From Ophiosphaerella korrae (taxonomy: Eukaryota; Ascomycota; Dothideomycetes; Pleosporales; Phaeosphaeriaceae): a DNA stretch of 64,000 nucleotides. The stretch's first letter is position 1; every line of letters begins with the position of its first letter. Shown in pieces: positions 11,092-22,198 of this stretch. Both the position numbers and the translations under genes were made by a program. The stretch spans positions 62,001 to 126,000 of the forward strand of contig JALNQF010000080.1 in NCBI GenBank assembly GCA_028456385.1. Direction: 5' to 3'. A model generated the notes under the pieces. The model saw only the letters and a program-made list of their open reading frames with translations, had not been told where the DNA came from and searched no databases.

Positions 11092-11785
11092 CGCAAAATA
11101 TATATACAAAGATACTAGACACAGATAATGTAAAATAGGTACTGCTCAAAGGTGAAAATCCAAAGATTAACTTGTCGGCCTTTTATACCTCCTAAATGTT
11201 CCTTGCGATAATTAATTAGCGAGCAAGACAATTTTAAGGTTACGCCGAAGCTAGTGGAGGTGCGCCCGTCAGCACATCGCCGAAAGTACAAGGAGGGTGC
11301 CAGAACGGATGAGTACGGCTCGTGAGCGCTCAGACAAAATTTGTATGGAAGATTGTCGATTTCTTTCCGATCTTGTGCACGTTTGAGCACAGACCGACTC
11401 ATCCGTTCTGGCAACCCCCCTTGTAGAAGTTTACTGCTCGTTCTCGGACGAGATCCGTCTCTTTTAACTTTACACAGAGCCAAGGCGTATTGTTAGGGAA
11501 CGTCACCTCCAATTAGAGTTGGCGCCAAAATCACTGGCGCGTAAGCAAGCCAAGGTAAGGTGCCCACCATATTATGGCATTCTTTGTATTTGCTTTTATG
11601 CATTAATCTGCGCTCTGCACTAATTTTTGGTGTATAGGAAATATTTAGGTAATGTGCATGGAGAAGGGTCAAAATTACACAACACCTTGGAACGATGCCT
11701 GACCAAAGACACAGAGATTTTACTCCAGCCTTGTTCTCTGTATTTAAGATAGTTACATTACCTTAAATATTATCCCCGAAGCACT
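11092..11785. other. Intergenic region with a small inverted-repeat element
   Basis: About 0.7 kb between the secreted protein and the pectate lyase. The only structured part is the 135-bp element at 11289-11423. A 122-codon minus-strand frame crossing it is an accident of that element. Confidence 0.6.
11289..11423. mobile_element. Short MITE-like element, 135 bp, TA-flanked
   Basis: Long terminal inverted repeats of 26-27 bp: the left end begins CAAGGAGGGTGCCAGAACGG (11289) and the right end, read inward on the minus strand, begins CAAGGGGGGTTGCCAGAACG (from 11423). Both then read GATGAGT. Each end abuts TA, as expected for a Tc1/mariner-type target duplication. The core is too short for any protein. 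The element differs in sequence from the one at 9816-10187, so it is a second family. Confidence 0.85.
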
Positions 11786-12991
11786 TCAAAAAGCAAGCGT
11801 CTGCCCCGCCTCACTCGTAACTGCTGCCTTGACATTGGCTGACCCTAAAAGTGCATATGTATACGGGAAACTTGTTGCACTTAGTGTACCTTCCGAGGCT
11901 GTGTTACCGCTCTGACCACCAAATATCGTGTCAACTACAACAGCATATCTGGACCTAGCATCAGCCAGCTGCTCTACAAATCGCATGAGGAACTTACCCA
12001 ATAGATTCGCTGGACTCGCTGTATACCATCTTCTTCCCAGAATTCTCAAAAACACTACTCTGAACCAGCGCTTGAGCTCCCATGCGAGTGTTCACGCCAG
12101 TGGATTGCTCATCGTAGTAATTATTGAAGATGTGAGCGGTTCCAAATCTAAGAAGTGGGCCGCGGCTATTAACTTTGTAGAAATGGTTGTTGGCATATGT
12201 TACGCGGAGATGCCCAGTATCTTCTGCGGCATTTTTGTCAGAGTGACCCACCAAAGTTCCTTTGGAATGGTTGTGAAAATAGGTATGTGAGATGGTCACA
12301 AAGTCAGCTGCGTGTGAGAGATCAACTAGACCTGATGAGAGCATTTAGTATGTTGGCAAGAAGCGGTTGAACAATACTGACCATCATATGTATCCTTTCC
12401 TACGGTTTCGTCTCCAGATAAATCGCAGTGGTCTACCCAGACGTTGGTAGAAAGATTGATCGTGACTGCGTCGCCATATTCTGCAAGCACTTTTGAGATT
12501 TTCATGTTGCGCACGATCACATTTTTCTGACCTAGAATTGTAAGGCCAATACCGTTCAAAGCTATTCCATGGTATTAGTTGGAGCTTTAGGGTTTGATTT
12601 CAGTAAAAAGGAACATACAACTGCCGGTTCTGCCAATAATGGTCTTGTCTGAGCCCACGCTGACCTTCGCTGCTCCACTAATAGAGTCTTGCACAACAAT
12701 CACGAGCGGGCCAGAGGCGCTAGCTGCAGCAGAGAGCTGAGGAAGTGAGCTGACCGTTGTTGTTGGTCCACCCGCGCCTCCTTTTGTGCTGCTATAGTTT
12801 TAGCATACACTTGGATGAGCTTTTGTAATGGAACTACAATACCCGTCATTCTGCGTCGCATATCCGATGTTTGCTGCGTCACTGATGCTAGCTCTTTTTT
12901 CAAGTGCTTTTGCTGGTTCATCTTTGTAAGAAGGGGTTGGCGATGCAATGACGGCTGTTGCCACTAGGAACAGGACTGTAGCTAGTTTCAT
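11786..12991 (-). CDS. Secreted pectate lyase, PL1 family
   Basis: Five exons, 12991-12843, 12791-12619, 12561-12382, 12331-11998 and 11954-11786, joined at GTATTG, GTATGT, GTCAGT and GTAAGT donors, give 1005 nt and 334 residues. Signal peptide MKLATVLFLVATAVIA is followed by a short propeptide ending in KR (Kex2-like site). The parallel beta-helix core shows VWVDHCDLSGDE (calcium-binding Asp region), DGLVDLSHAADFVTISHTYF, GTLVGHSD, RGPLLRFGTAHIFNNYY and NTRMGAQALVQSSVF, the last including the Arg position used as base in PL1. It cleaves polygalacturonate by beta-elimination, so it would act on plant cell walls outside the cell. The last intron is only 43 nt, with a GCTGATG branch site. Confidence 0.93.
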
Positions 12992-14037
12992 CGTGGAATT
13001 CGGTAGAGACTCGATTTCAAGTGTGATGTGAAAGAATACGGCCTGGCTGGCGGTTCATTTTATACCCTATGTCGGTAACTGAATATAGCCGTTCGGTTAC
13101 CAAACTTGGAAGTTGCACGTCTTGCCTCATCTTTTCGTTTTTGAATTTCACAGAGTCATTTAGTCATGGCTCCTGTTAGGTGGATTTTCATAGTGCTGGC
13201 TCCGCAATGACCAAAATGGCTCTGTTCGGCATCTTTTCAGAGCATGTTATTTGGCTAACATGTTGCGAGTTGCATTCATTACCCCCAAATGCCAAGATGC
13301 AGGTTGTCCGAAGGTCCACCATGTTGCTCGGAGAAACACTCTATTGGTGGGATTTTGAGTATTCTTTGGGCCTTACAGTACCTACCCCGTTCCTTGCGGA
13401 GCCAAGCGGTCGGAACGATGGCGATCAGGGGTGCAATGCTCTGGCGAGACCTAGATGTAGGTTGACAATATGGGGAAACCTACTATCATCAATAATACCG
13501 TTCAGGGGTATAACTCAAAACGAGAAGGTAGATTTTACCATGTAGATAGGCCGTAGAAAGCGCTGGTGTGATGTTCGCATGTTTAGTGATGGAGGCGCCA
13601 GCGCGCGAGGTAGGCGGAAGGGTCTGGCGGCAGGCTATACCTAAGCTCCCTACAGACTTGTTGGTGTAACTTAGGCCTAAACTCATCCCAACCACATAGT
13701 ACAACGAGCATGAGAGTTCTGTTATTCTCTTACACCATTAACCAGCACCTCATCTAGCATTTGTTAATAGAAAAAATAATCACGCCTGACCACCACTCAC
13801 TGTCACTCCATCCTTCCAGACAAACTCTCATACCAAGCAAACATCACCAAATATCACGTCACGAGACAACACCATCACCCTCAACCCATTGTCTCCAAAA
13901 GTGCGACGATCTGACACCCCACGTTACAGCCCTTATCGATAACCATACCCCCCCCCCCCTCAAGATGTTTCAAGCCACCATCCCTCTCACCCCAAAACCA
14001 CATATCGTGCACTCCCATCCCCTCCAAATCCGCAACA
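12992..14037. other. Intergenic region
   Basis: About 1 kb. A 121-codon plus-strand frame at 13180-13545 has no recognisable domain and no splice context, so I do not call it. The last 280 bp are CA-rich and contain a C10 run, as in a fungal leader. Confidence 0.5.
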
Positions 14038-14976
14038 ATGACTGCCCAATTCATGAGCATGCTAGCAAACCTAGCACCTCGCACAGATCGGTACATGACC
14101 ACCACACGCCCTATTCCCACCAATTGACTAACACCCCCCCCCCCCAGCACCCTTGACGACCTGCGCACCTCAAACGACCAGCTGTCCGGCCACGATGGCA
14201 TGGAACTACGCGGCTTCGCGGGCCAAAACGGGCTGCGATCCTACCGCGACATGAACGATGCGCTGGGCACCGCCGTGCTCGCCGGCACAGCAGGGCTGCA
14301 AAAGTACGTTGAAGCGCGCACATCGGAAGTAGGGGGGCGCGACGCGGTGATCAAAGAGCTATACGACGCGCGGTGGGGCCCGACACGCGTGCCGATTTAT
14401 TCCGTGGTGATGGCGACGTACGACGCACCGATGACGCGGGAGGAAATGGAGCGGGTGGTGCGGTACCTGGTGGAGGTCGGGGTGCCGGTTGATGGGGCGG
14501 ATGTGCTGGGTGTGTCGGCCATGTACGCAGCGATTGCGACGAAGCCGCATGTTCAGCCGGGGATTGCGCAGATTTTGTTTGAGGCTGGGGGCAGTGTGAA
14601 TCAGCGGACGAGGTGTGGTGGGACGGTTGGGGGGGAAATTGCACAGGCGGATTTGGCGGGGGATACGGCGCGGAATGTGAGGATGATGGAGTGGTTTGTG
14701 GAGCATGGGGGGGATGTGGATGGGAAGGATAATGATGGGATGAATGTGAGGATGTTGGTGGAGATGATGAAGAAGAGGGTTCCTGGGATGGCGAGGGTGG
14801 TTGAGAAAGGGAGAGGGACGCGAGGAGAGTTTGATTGCGTGAATTGTGGGAGGAGAGGGGGTGAGGAGCGTAGGTTTGCGGCTTGTAAAAGGTGCAAGGC
14901 GGTGAGGTATTGTAGTCAAGATTGTCAAAAAGTGGATTGGCGAGGGCATAAGAAGAGTTGTAAGTCTACCGAGTAG
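14038..14976 (+). CDS. Ankyrin-like protein with C-terminal MYND zinc finger
   Basis: Two exons, 14038-14090 and 14148-14976, the intron closed by a C-run and CAG, give 882 nt and 293 residues. The centre has ankyrin-like helices (GVSAMYAAIATKP...IAQILFEAGGSVNQR and MMEWFVEHGGDVDGKDNDGMN). The C-terminus is a complete MYND finger: CVNCGRRGG, then CKRCKAVRYCSQDCQKVDWR and GHKKSC, giving all eight zinc ligands. MYND domains bind proline-rich partners. The function of fungal ankyrin-MYND proteins is not established. Codon third positions are strongly GC-rich and the coding strand is very G-rich, unlike most neighbours. Confidence 0.85.
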
Positions 14977-16332
14977 ATCTTTTTGTAGGCCTATATTGTG
15001 AATTTCTGGTCCTCAAGGTAACATGTAGCATTTTGTATAATATTGGACAATTCAAGTAGTAGAGATTGAACACCGCGAATTATTTGATTACTTGCTAATA
15101 GAACCTTGCCCAACAGTCTATTCTTGAGTGATTCGTATCGAAGTTATGGAGTCAACCTGGTACGAGCCGATAAGCCTTAAAAGGGTTTAAAGGATACATA
15201 GAACTTATAGAGGTTAGTTCACGGTTGAGATAGTCTCGCACAAATCCATCGTATACTCTGTACTTTGTTTTGTTGCTGAGGTCATGGTTGGAAAGCTGTG
15301 ATTGGAATTGGAAGAGACTGATGCCCCTTTTATTCCATCTTGTTTCTTGAATAATCTTTTTTAGACTCGGAACTGGTACGGAGAATTCGGTTCCTTGGGT
15401 TTGGGAGATATGCTGTCGTCGTTTGTTTGCGACATTACTGTACCCCAGAAGGCTGGAGGATATTGAATCGTCCCTACTTGGGGCGTCGACAATAGTTAAG
15501 AGAGAACAGCTGTAAATGAGATCCGTCTGGCCTATTTGGTGTGCCTTATTTTTTTTTTTTTTAATCATCTTGGGTGGTGCATAGAGCATACACAAACATA
15601 CACATTACTTTAATTAATACCTATTTAGGTATTCAACCAACTCTCCAAACACTTCAACTGTCACACCATCTATACATTGTATACCTTTATGTAGGCATTT
15701 TTTTACTTCTCGCAAGAAAGCGATAGCATGCATACTAGCCTCGGGAGTAGAATCCTGAGCTTGAGCTCTTTATTTTACTGCGTAACATTACTGAGGTAAT
15801 TAATAGAGGATAAGTTGTAAATAACCACATTATATTTCTTGTAGAGCAGTTGTACAGGCACTGCAACTAACTTTTCGCCTTACAGTTTACTATATGAATA
15901 TAATAATATAATATTAGAACACTCATGATGCAGACTAACACGTAATGTTCGGGTTCCATCACACTCATGGGACTTTGACGAAATGAGCATACTACAACAT
16001 CCAGCATCCAACGTCACACCATATCACCAACCACAACCCAGTCACAAAACCACATACCAATCATTGAACACATATCCATACCGTTAATCCTCGCCACCCT
16101 CTCAACCCATAAACATTAGTCCAACACTACCACCTCTTAATCCAATCCAATCCAATCCAATCCAATCATTCACAATTCAGCAAAGGTATCAAACCATGCC
16201 TAAGGCATAAAACAAACTAAATCATAAATCATAACCATGATTCGTCCAACAACGTCAGCAAAAGGCCCAAAGAAGAAAAAAGCCAAAGCCAAACAAGCGC
16301 CGTGCAACAATACACAAAACGGAGATGCACAG
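14977..16332. other. Intergenic region with a TCCAA microsatellite
   Basis: About 1.35 kb between convergent genes. It contains T and A runs and a pentanucleotide repeat. A 147-codon minus-strand frame at 15152-15595 has no recognisable features and crosses a T12 run, so it is not called. Confidence 0.5.
16141..16167 (+). repeat. (TCCAA)5 microsatellite
   Basis: Five perfect copies of TCCAA plus TC, downstream of the PH-domain gene. Confidence 0.95.
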
Positions 16333-17600
16333 CTACACGGCATCTGCGGTGAAACCGCGCTGACTGGGGATGGGTGTGGGAGGCTGGACGACAGGACTAG
16401 CGATTCCTTTGACGGGACTCGCGATGCTGATGGGTGCGCTTTCTGGGCCGCCGCCTTCTCTCCGCTTGGCAAGCAGACTTTTGAAGGCGCCTAACCACCG
16501 CGCCAAGGCCTCTTCGTCCTTGGCGCAGAAGCGGAAACTCTTTTCTTCGGAAATGACCTGCATGCAATACTGCTTGCTGCGGGAGACGGAATCGATGTCA
16601 ACGGCGTCGACAATGGAGGCGAAGGGCGTGATGTGTATGGCAGAGTACTCGTTGTCTGTTTTGTAGAGGACGAGGGACTTGGGGCGTAGGACGACCCAGA
16701 CTTTTTTCCATTGGCGGACGCCGCGGGCGGATTTGAGGACGTATAGCCAGCCGTGGTAGACGACGCGTTCGTCGTCCGGGGTGGTTTTGGGGTTGGGTAG
16801 GGGCTTTTTGGGGAGCGAGGTGGTGTCGGAGAAGTCGAAGTCGGAGACGGAGGCGCGTTCGTTGCCTGAGTAGTGGAGGGCTTGGGAGGGGCGGCGGGCG
16901 CTGTGCATGATCTCGCGGGGGGCGGGGCTTGCAGGCCTGGCTTCGGGGTCGGAGGAGCTGGAGGCGCGGGCGGGGGCGGGGGCGGGAGCGGGGGCGGGGC
17001 TGGTGAGGTCTCGCTTGGCCCTGTCGAAGCCAGTGAAGGTCTTTTTGCCAGTGGGGCTGATGAGGGTCATGTCGCCCTCTTCCTCGTCTATGCGGGCTTC
17101 GGCGCGGATGAGGTCGACCCATTCCTGGGCCTCCTTCTCGCTGGATGCGCCGAGGTGGTAGTTGCGAGCAGGCGAGAAGACGGCGAAGACGTGGTCCATG
17201 CGCTTCTTGGAGTCGCGCTGGCGGGCGACGGCGGTGATTTCAGAGAGGTTGATCTGGTGGCGCAGCTTGGTGGCGTCCTTGTCTTTGTATATAGAGAGGC
17301 AGTTGGGGCGCAGGACGATGTGGATGGGCTTCCATGACTGTGGGGCGATGTAAGTGGGTGGCTTCAAGCGTGAGGGTGGGCTGCAGGGCTCACGCGAGTC
17401 TTGCGCGTGCGCTTGGCGACATCGCTCTGTTTGATGATGCGGTCAAACTCGAAGCAGCCGTTCTCGTTGACGGGCGACATAACGGCAGCCTTTGCGCTAT
17501 CAAAGCGCGGCTGGGACGGGGTCGCGAGCCTGATGCCAGATGAGGCGATGGGCGTGGGTTTGGCAGGAGTGTGGGGCGGGCCCTCGGCGGTTGCGGCCAT
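16333..17600 (-). CDS. Protein with two PH domains
   Basis: Exons 17600-17394 and 17337-16333, donor GTGAGC and acceptor CCCCACAG, give 1212 nt and 403 residues. The first PH domain spans about residues 50-152 (SWKPIHIVLRPNCLSIYKDK to HLGASSEKEAQEWVDLIR); its start is split by the intron, and choosing this acceptor restores KTR-SWKP. A low-complexity linker rich in Pro-Ala pairs and Ser follows. The second PH domain lies at about 263-361 (YHGWLYVLKSARGVRQWKKV to FRFCAKDEEALARWLGAFKS). PH domains bind phosphoinositides or proteins at membranes. No catalytic domain is present, so an adaptor role is likely but inferred. The gene is divergent from EFL1 across about 0.7 kb. Confidence 0.9.
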
Positions 17601-18297
17601 GGTGGCGAGTTACATGCGCTGTGAAGCGTGTATGTGTCGAGGTATGCGTGGTGTGGTGTGTGTGGTGTGTGTGGTGCGTGTGGTGCGGTGGTATGCGTGG
17701 TGCTGCGCGAGGCGAAAACAAAAGTGCAGAGCAACGTCAACAATTAGGGAAGGCGGGTAAGAGATCGACAGCGAAGGACGCGGCAGGGGAGATGCGGTGC
17801 ATGCATGGGCCTCAGGCAGGGCCTGGGCGTTGCAGGCACTCGCCATTCTCGCCGTTACCGATTGTGCAGAGCATAGTCTGATTCGGGCGATTAGGCTGGG
17901 CATATGGCCGTGTGATTGGGAGGCCGGCCCATCATAGTGAGTAATATCGAGGGATGCCGTGGGGTCTCGCACCGCCGACCAGCTCTGCGGCTGGAAGCGT
18001 CTAGTCGGCGCCGCCCACCAGCCATGGCCCAGTGCCCCCCCCCCCAGCGGTGACGCAGCAAATCGCAGACCCGCGCCGTCTGGTGGGGTCGCGTCCATTT
18101 CAGCGCTCGTAGTTTCAGACATTTTCTCCCGCAACCACTCGTCGCCTACACATCTGCTCGACCTGTCGCACCCACTGCCCCTTCATCGTTCTATTTTCAT
18201 CGCCGGCCCTTTCGCCGCCTGAAACGCGCCAACCACTCCCATCGCGCCGTCTCTTGCATCCGCCTCGCACAGCTCTCACACCAGCAGTGCCTGCACC
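17601..18297. promoter_or_regulatory. Divergent promoter region between PH-protein gene and EFL1
   Basis: About 0.7 kb between the two start codons. It contains a GTGTGGT-rich stretch (17640-17705) and a C9 run near 18037. I see no clear TATA box, and the elements are not resolved further. Confidence 0.5.
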
Positions 18298-21200
18298 ATG
18301 CCCGTGGTCCCGCCAGAAAAGCTGATACAGCTGCAGCAGGCGGCCGACAATGTTCGCAACATCTGTATCATGGCCCATGTCGTCAGTGCTGCCCTGCCCT
18401 GCCCTGCTCCTTCCTGCCCCCATTTTAATCCAGCCAGGACCACGGCAAAACCTCCCTCACCGACGCCCTCATCGCCACCAATGGCATCATCTCCCCCAAG
18501 CTGGCCGGCAAGATAAGATACCTTGACTCTCGGCCCGATGAGCAATTGCGCGGCATCACCATGGAGTCGTCCGCCATCTCCCTCTATTTTTCTCTGCTGC
18601 GTCGCTCTGCCCCAGATGCCCAGCCGGAACAGAAAGAGTTCCTTATAAATCTGATAGACTCGCCTGGCCACATAGACTTCAGCTACGAGGTCTCTACAGC
18701 ATCGCGTCTCTGCGATGGCGCGGTCGTGCTCGTAGACGCCGTCGAGGGCGTGTGTAGCCAGACCGTCACCGTGCTGCGCCAGTCGTGGATCGAGAAACTC
18801 AAGCCCATACTCGTCATCAATAAAATGGACAGGCTAATCACAGAACTAAAAATGAGCCCAGCAGAGGCACACTCTCATTTGAACAAACTAGTCGAACAGG
18901 TAAACGCCGTAATGGGCAGCTTCTACCAAGGCGAGCGCATGGAAGACGACCTGCGCTGGCGAGAGAAGATGGAAGAGCGACTGAATGCCCTAGCTGCCGA
19001 TAAATCCGACACTAGAGTATCCTCGATTGTAGAAAATAGTGACAGCGTAGATACCAGCACACCCGCCGAGTACGAGGAAAAAGACGACGAGGACATTTAT
19101 TTTGCCCCAGAAAAGAACAACGTCATCTTTGGCAGCGCCATTGATGGCTGGGCCTTCACAGTGAGACAGTTTGCCAGCCTTTATGAGCGCAAGCTAGGCA
19201 TCAAGCGCTCTGTTCTCGAAAAGGTATTGTGGGGCGACTACTACCTCGATCCCAAGACAAAACGAGTGCTCGCGTCCAAGCATCTCAAAGGCCGCCATCT
19301 CAAGCCCATGTTTGTCCAATTAGTCCTCGAGAACATATGGGCCATATACGAGGCTACCACACGAGGTAACAATGGGAAGGGGTGCGTGGATTTCCTTTCC
19401 TTTCACTTTTTTTTTTTTTTTTTTTTTTTTTTTCATCTGCTTTGTATATATCTCATCAATATACTCATATACTTTCCACAGAGATCCCACCATGGTCGAG
19501 AAGATTACAAAATCCTTGAATCTCAATCTTCCAGCACATATTCTTCGTTCTCGGGATCCTCGCGCACTCCTGGTTGCCCTCTTTGCAGCCTGGCTCCCAC
19601 TGTCAACCGCCCTTTTGGTCTCTGTGACCGGGTACCTGCCTCCGCCACCGAAAGCCCAGGCAGAAAGGATGCCAGAGATTATCGACAACTCGCCTGGCGC
19701 TGATTATGTTGCGCCCGAAGTGCGTGATGCAATGATCAACTTCAATACATCAAAGGAAGCTCCTGTTGTTGCTTATGTCAGCAAAATGATTTCTGTGCCT
19801 GAGAGTGAGCTTCCACAAAATAAGAGAAGGGGTGGGGCACTCACTGCAGAAGAAGCGAGAGAGCTTGGAAGAAAAAAGAGAGCAGAAATCGCGCGACAGC
19901 AGGCGGCCGCAAATGGTGAGTCTGATATTGGTGGCATAGCTGAAGCACTCAGCTCCACGGCCATCGGCGAGACAGAAACTTCCGAAGATACACCACCAGC
20001 GGAAGAGAAAGCAGAACACCTCATTGGATTCGCTCGAATATTCTCGGGCACACTCAGTGTTGGCGACGAAGTCTATGTTCTTGGGCCAAAGTTCACACCC
20101 GCCAATCCACAAGCAGCACCGGAGCCCTATAAAGTCAAGATCACTGCACTCTACCTCATGATGGGTCGTGGGCTTGAGCCGCTAACTTCAGTACCAGCGG
20201 GTGTAGTCTTTGGCATAGGTGGCCTTGAAGGGCATGTTTTCAAATCATGCACGCTCTGCACACAACTTCCTGGCTCACTCAATCTGGCTGGTGTTCAAAT
20301 GGGCACACAGCCTATCGTCCGAGTCGCGCTGGAGCCTGAGAACCCATATGATCTCGACAAAATGATAAAGGGCTTGAAGCTTCTTGTACAAAGCGATCCG
20401 TGCGCCGAATATGAACAACTGCCCAGCGGAGAACATGTCATACTCACCGCTGGAGAGCTGCATCTCGAGCGTTGTTTAAAGGATCTACGAGAGAGGTTTG
20501 CCAAATGTGAGATCCAGGCTGGTGAGCCCATCGTACCGTATCGCGAATCCATAGTTGCAGCAGCAGAGATGAATCCACCAAGAGATCCAAATTTACCACG
20601 AGGAACTGTAATAGGGGAGACTGCAGGCAAGCAAGTTTCTGTGCGCTTGCGAGTACTTCCGCTCCCACCAAGCGTCACTGAGTTTCTAAGTAAGAACGCG
20701 GGCGCCATCAAAAGGCTTCATGCCGAAAGAAAGATAGAAGAGGATGAAAACGTCGAATCAAATTTAGCTCAAGAGGCACAAGAAGATGGCATGCAAGAGG
20801 CAGAACAGCGCGAAGTCGGCCACACGCTCAACCTCACCGAATTCAAAAAACAACTCCAAGCCGCTTTCGCAGAAGCCAAAGGCCAAAAAGAACTCTGGGC
20901 CAACGTAATCGACAAAATCACCGCCTTCGGGCCTCGCAGAACAGGCCCCAACCTCCTAATCGACGCCACAAAAGAAGGCATCTGCGCAAAACTGTACGTC
21001 CCCCATAAATCCCCCCCCGCTTCCTTCACCACACCCACCATTAACCCACCACTCAGCCTCCGTGACACCCCCGACCAAACCCCTCCCCACCCCTTCGCCT
21101 CCACCATATCTTATGCCTTCCAACTCGCCACCGCCCAAGGCCCCTGCTGCGCCGAACCCACCCTCGGCACCGCCACCCTCCTCGAATCCGTTTCCCCACC

Positions 21201-21735
21201 CCCCACCATCCCCCCCACAGACCGCGCCCGCCTCACCGGCGAAGTCATCAAAGCAACTCGCTCCGCCATCCACACCGCCTTCCTCGACTGGTCGCCTCGC
21301 ATGCTGCTCGCCACCTACGCCTGCGAGATCCAAGCCTCGACCGACGTCCTAGGCCGCGTCTACGCCGTCCTAACCCGCCGCCGCGGCACCATCCTCTCTG
21401 AAACCCTCTCCGCCACCTCGGCATCGACAACCGGGTCCCAAACCTTCACCATCGCTGCCCACATCCCCGTCGCCGAGTCCTTTGGCTTCAGCGACGAGAT
21501 CCGCAAGCGCAGCTCCGGCTCCGCGTCCCCGCAGCTGCGCTTCGTCGGCTTCGAAATGCTGGACCAGGACCCGTTTTGGGTGCCGTTTACAGAGGACCAA
21601 CTCGAGGATTTGGGGGATACGGCGGATCGCGAGAATGTGGCGAGGAGGTATGTTGATGGGGTGAGGAGGAGGAAGGGGTTGAGGGTTATGGAGAGGAGGG
21701 TTGAGGCCGAGAAGCAGAAGACGTTGAAGAGGTGA
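18298..21735 (+). CDS. EFL1: Elongation factor-like GTPase 1 (60S subunit maturation)
   Basis: Exons 18298-18381, 18438-19381 and 19482-21735 give 3282 nt and 1093 residues, close to the yeast homologue's length of about 1100. Domain I shows the G1 loop AHVDHGKTSL (formed across the first intron), DSPGH (G3) and NKMD (G4). The later EF2-like domains include RIFSGTLSVGDEVYVLGP, HLERCLKDLRERFA and RMLLATYACEIQAS. In eukaryotes this cytoplasmic GTPase works with the SBDS/Sdo1 protein to evict eIF6/Tif6 from new 60S subunits. An acidic, Glu-rich insertion typical of EFL1 lies around 18950-19090. The second intron uses donor GTGCGT and contains a run of 27 T, unusually long for a transcribed region. 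Confidence 0.95.
19407..19433 (+). repeat. Poly-T tract (T27) inside an EFL1 intron
   Basis: Run of 27 T between the GTGCGT donor (19382) and the TTTCCACAG acceptor (19481). Length could be affected by sequencing. Confidence 0.9.
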
Positions 21736-22198
21736 GGGGATACACCATTGGAGAGGGAGTGGAAGTGTAGATTGGGGTTTGGGATGGTGTGGGTTGCATG
21801 GTTATGGCTTGAATTGATTCTCAAGGTTGTCGAATGTGGGAAATCATCTTCTGATTCAGTTCAACAGGTAGAAGGAAATAGAGCACAATACGGACACAAC
21901 ACCAGACCACTTCACACTTCACAATCACATACATCCAATATCCACCTTCCCCTCAAGAATACCACCACTCGAAACTCATTCAAAGCAAACATATCTTAGA
22001 AAATCGTGCATTAATTATTAAGCCCCTCATTACCAATTTCTCGTAAACAAACTTCCAAGCAAACCCATTTTCCCCATGTGCTACGTGGTATCATCAGGTC
22101 AAAGGCAAAAAGGAAAAACAACTGATTACCATGCATCATCATTATTCAATAGTGACGTGCTGTGCATCAGCGTTTTGTAGGGGGAAGAATATGCTTGC
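21736..22198. other. Convergent intergenic region
   Basis: About 0.46 kb separating the 3' ends of EFL1 and the HAM1-like gene. Nothing further is recognisable. Confidence 0.6.

Noticed and set aside
11115..11483. 122-codon minus-strand open frame
   Set aside because: It runs through the 135-bp inverted-repeat element and has no protein-like features.
14359..14949. 196-codon minus-strand frame rich in His and Pro
   Set aside because: Antisense of the MYND-finger gene, produced by its G-rich coding strand.
15152..15595. 147-codon minus-strand frame
   Set aside because: Contains a poly-Lys stretch from a T-run, no domain, no splice context.
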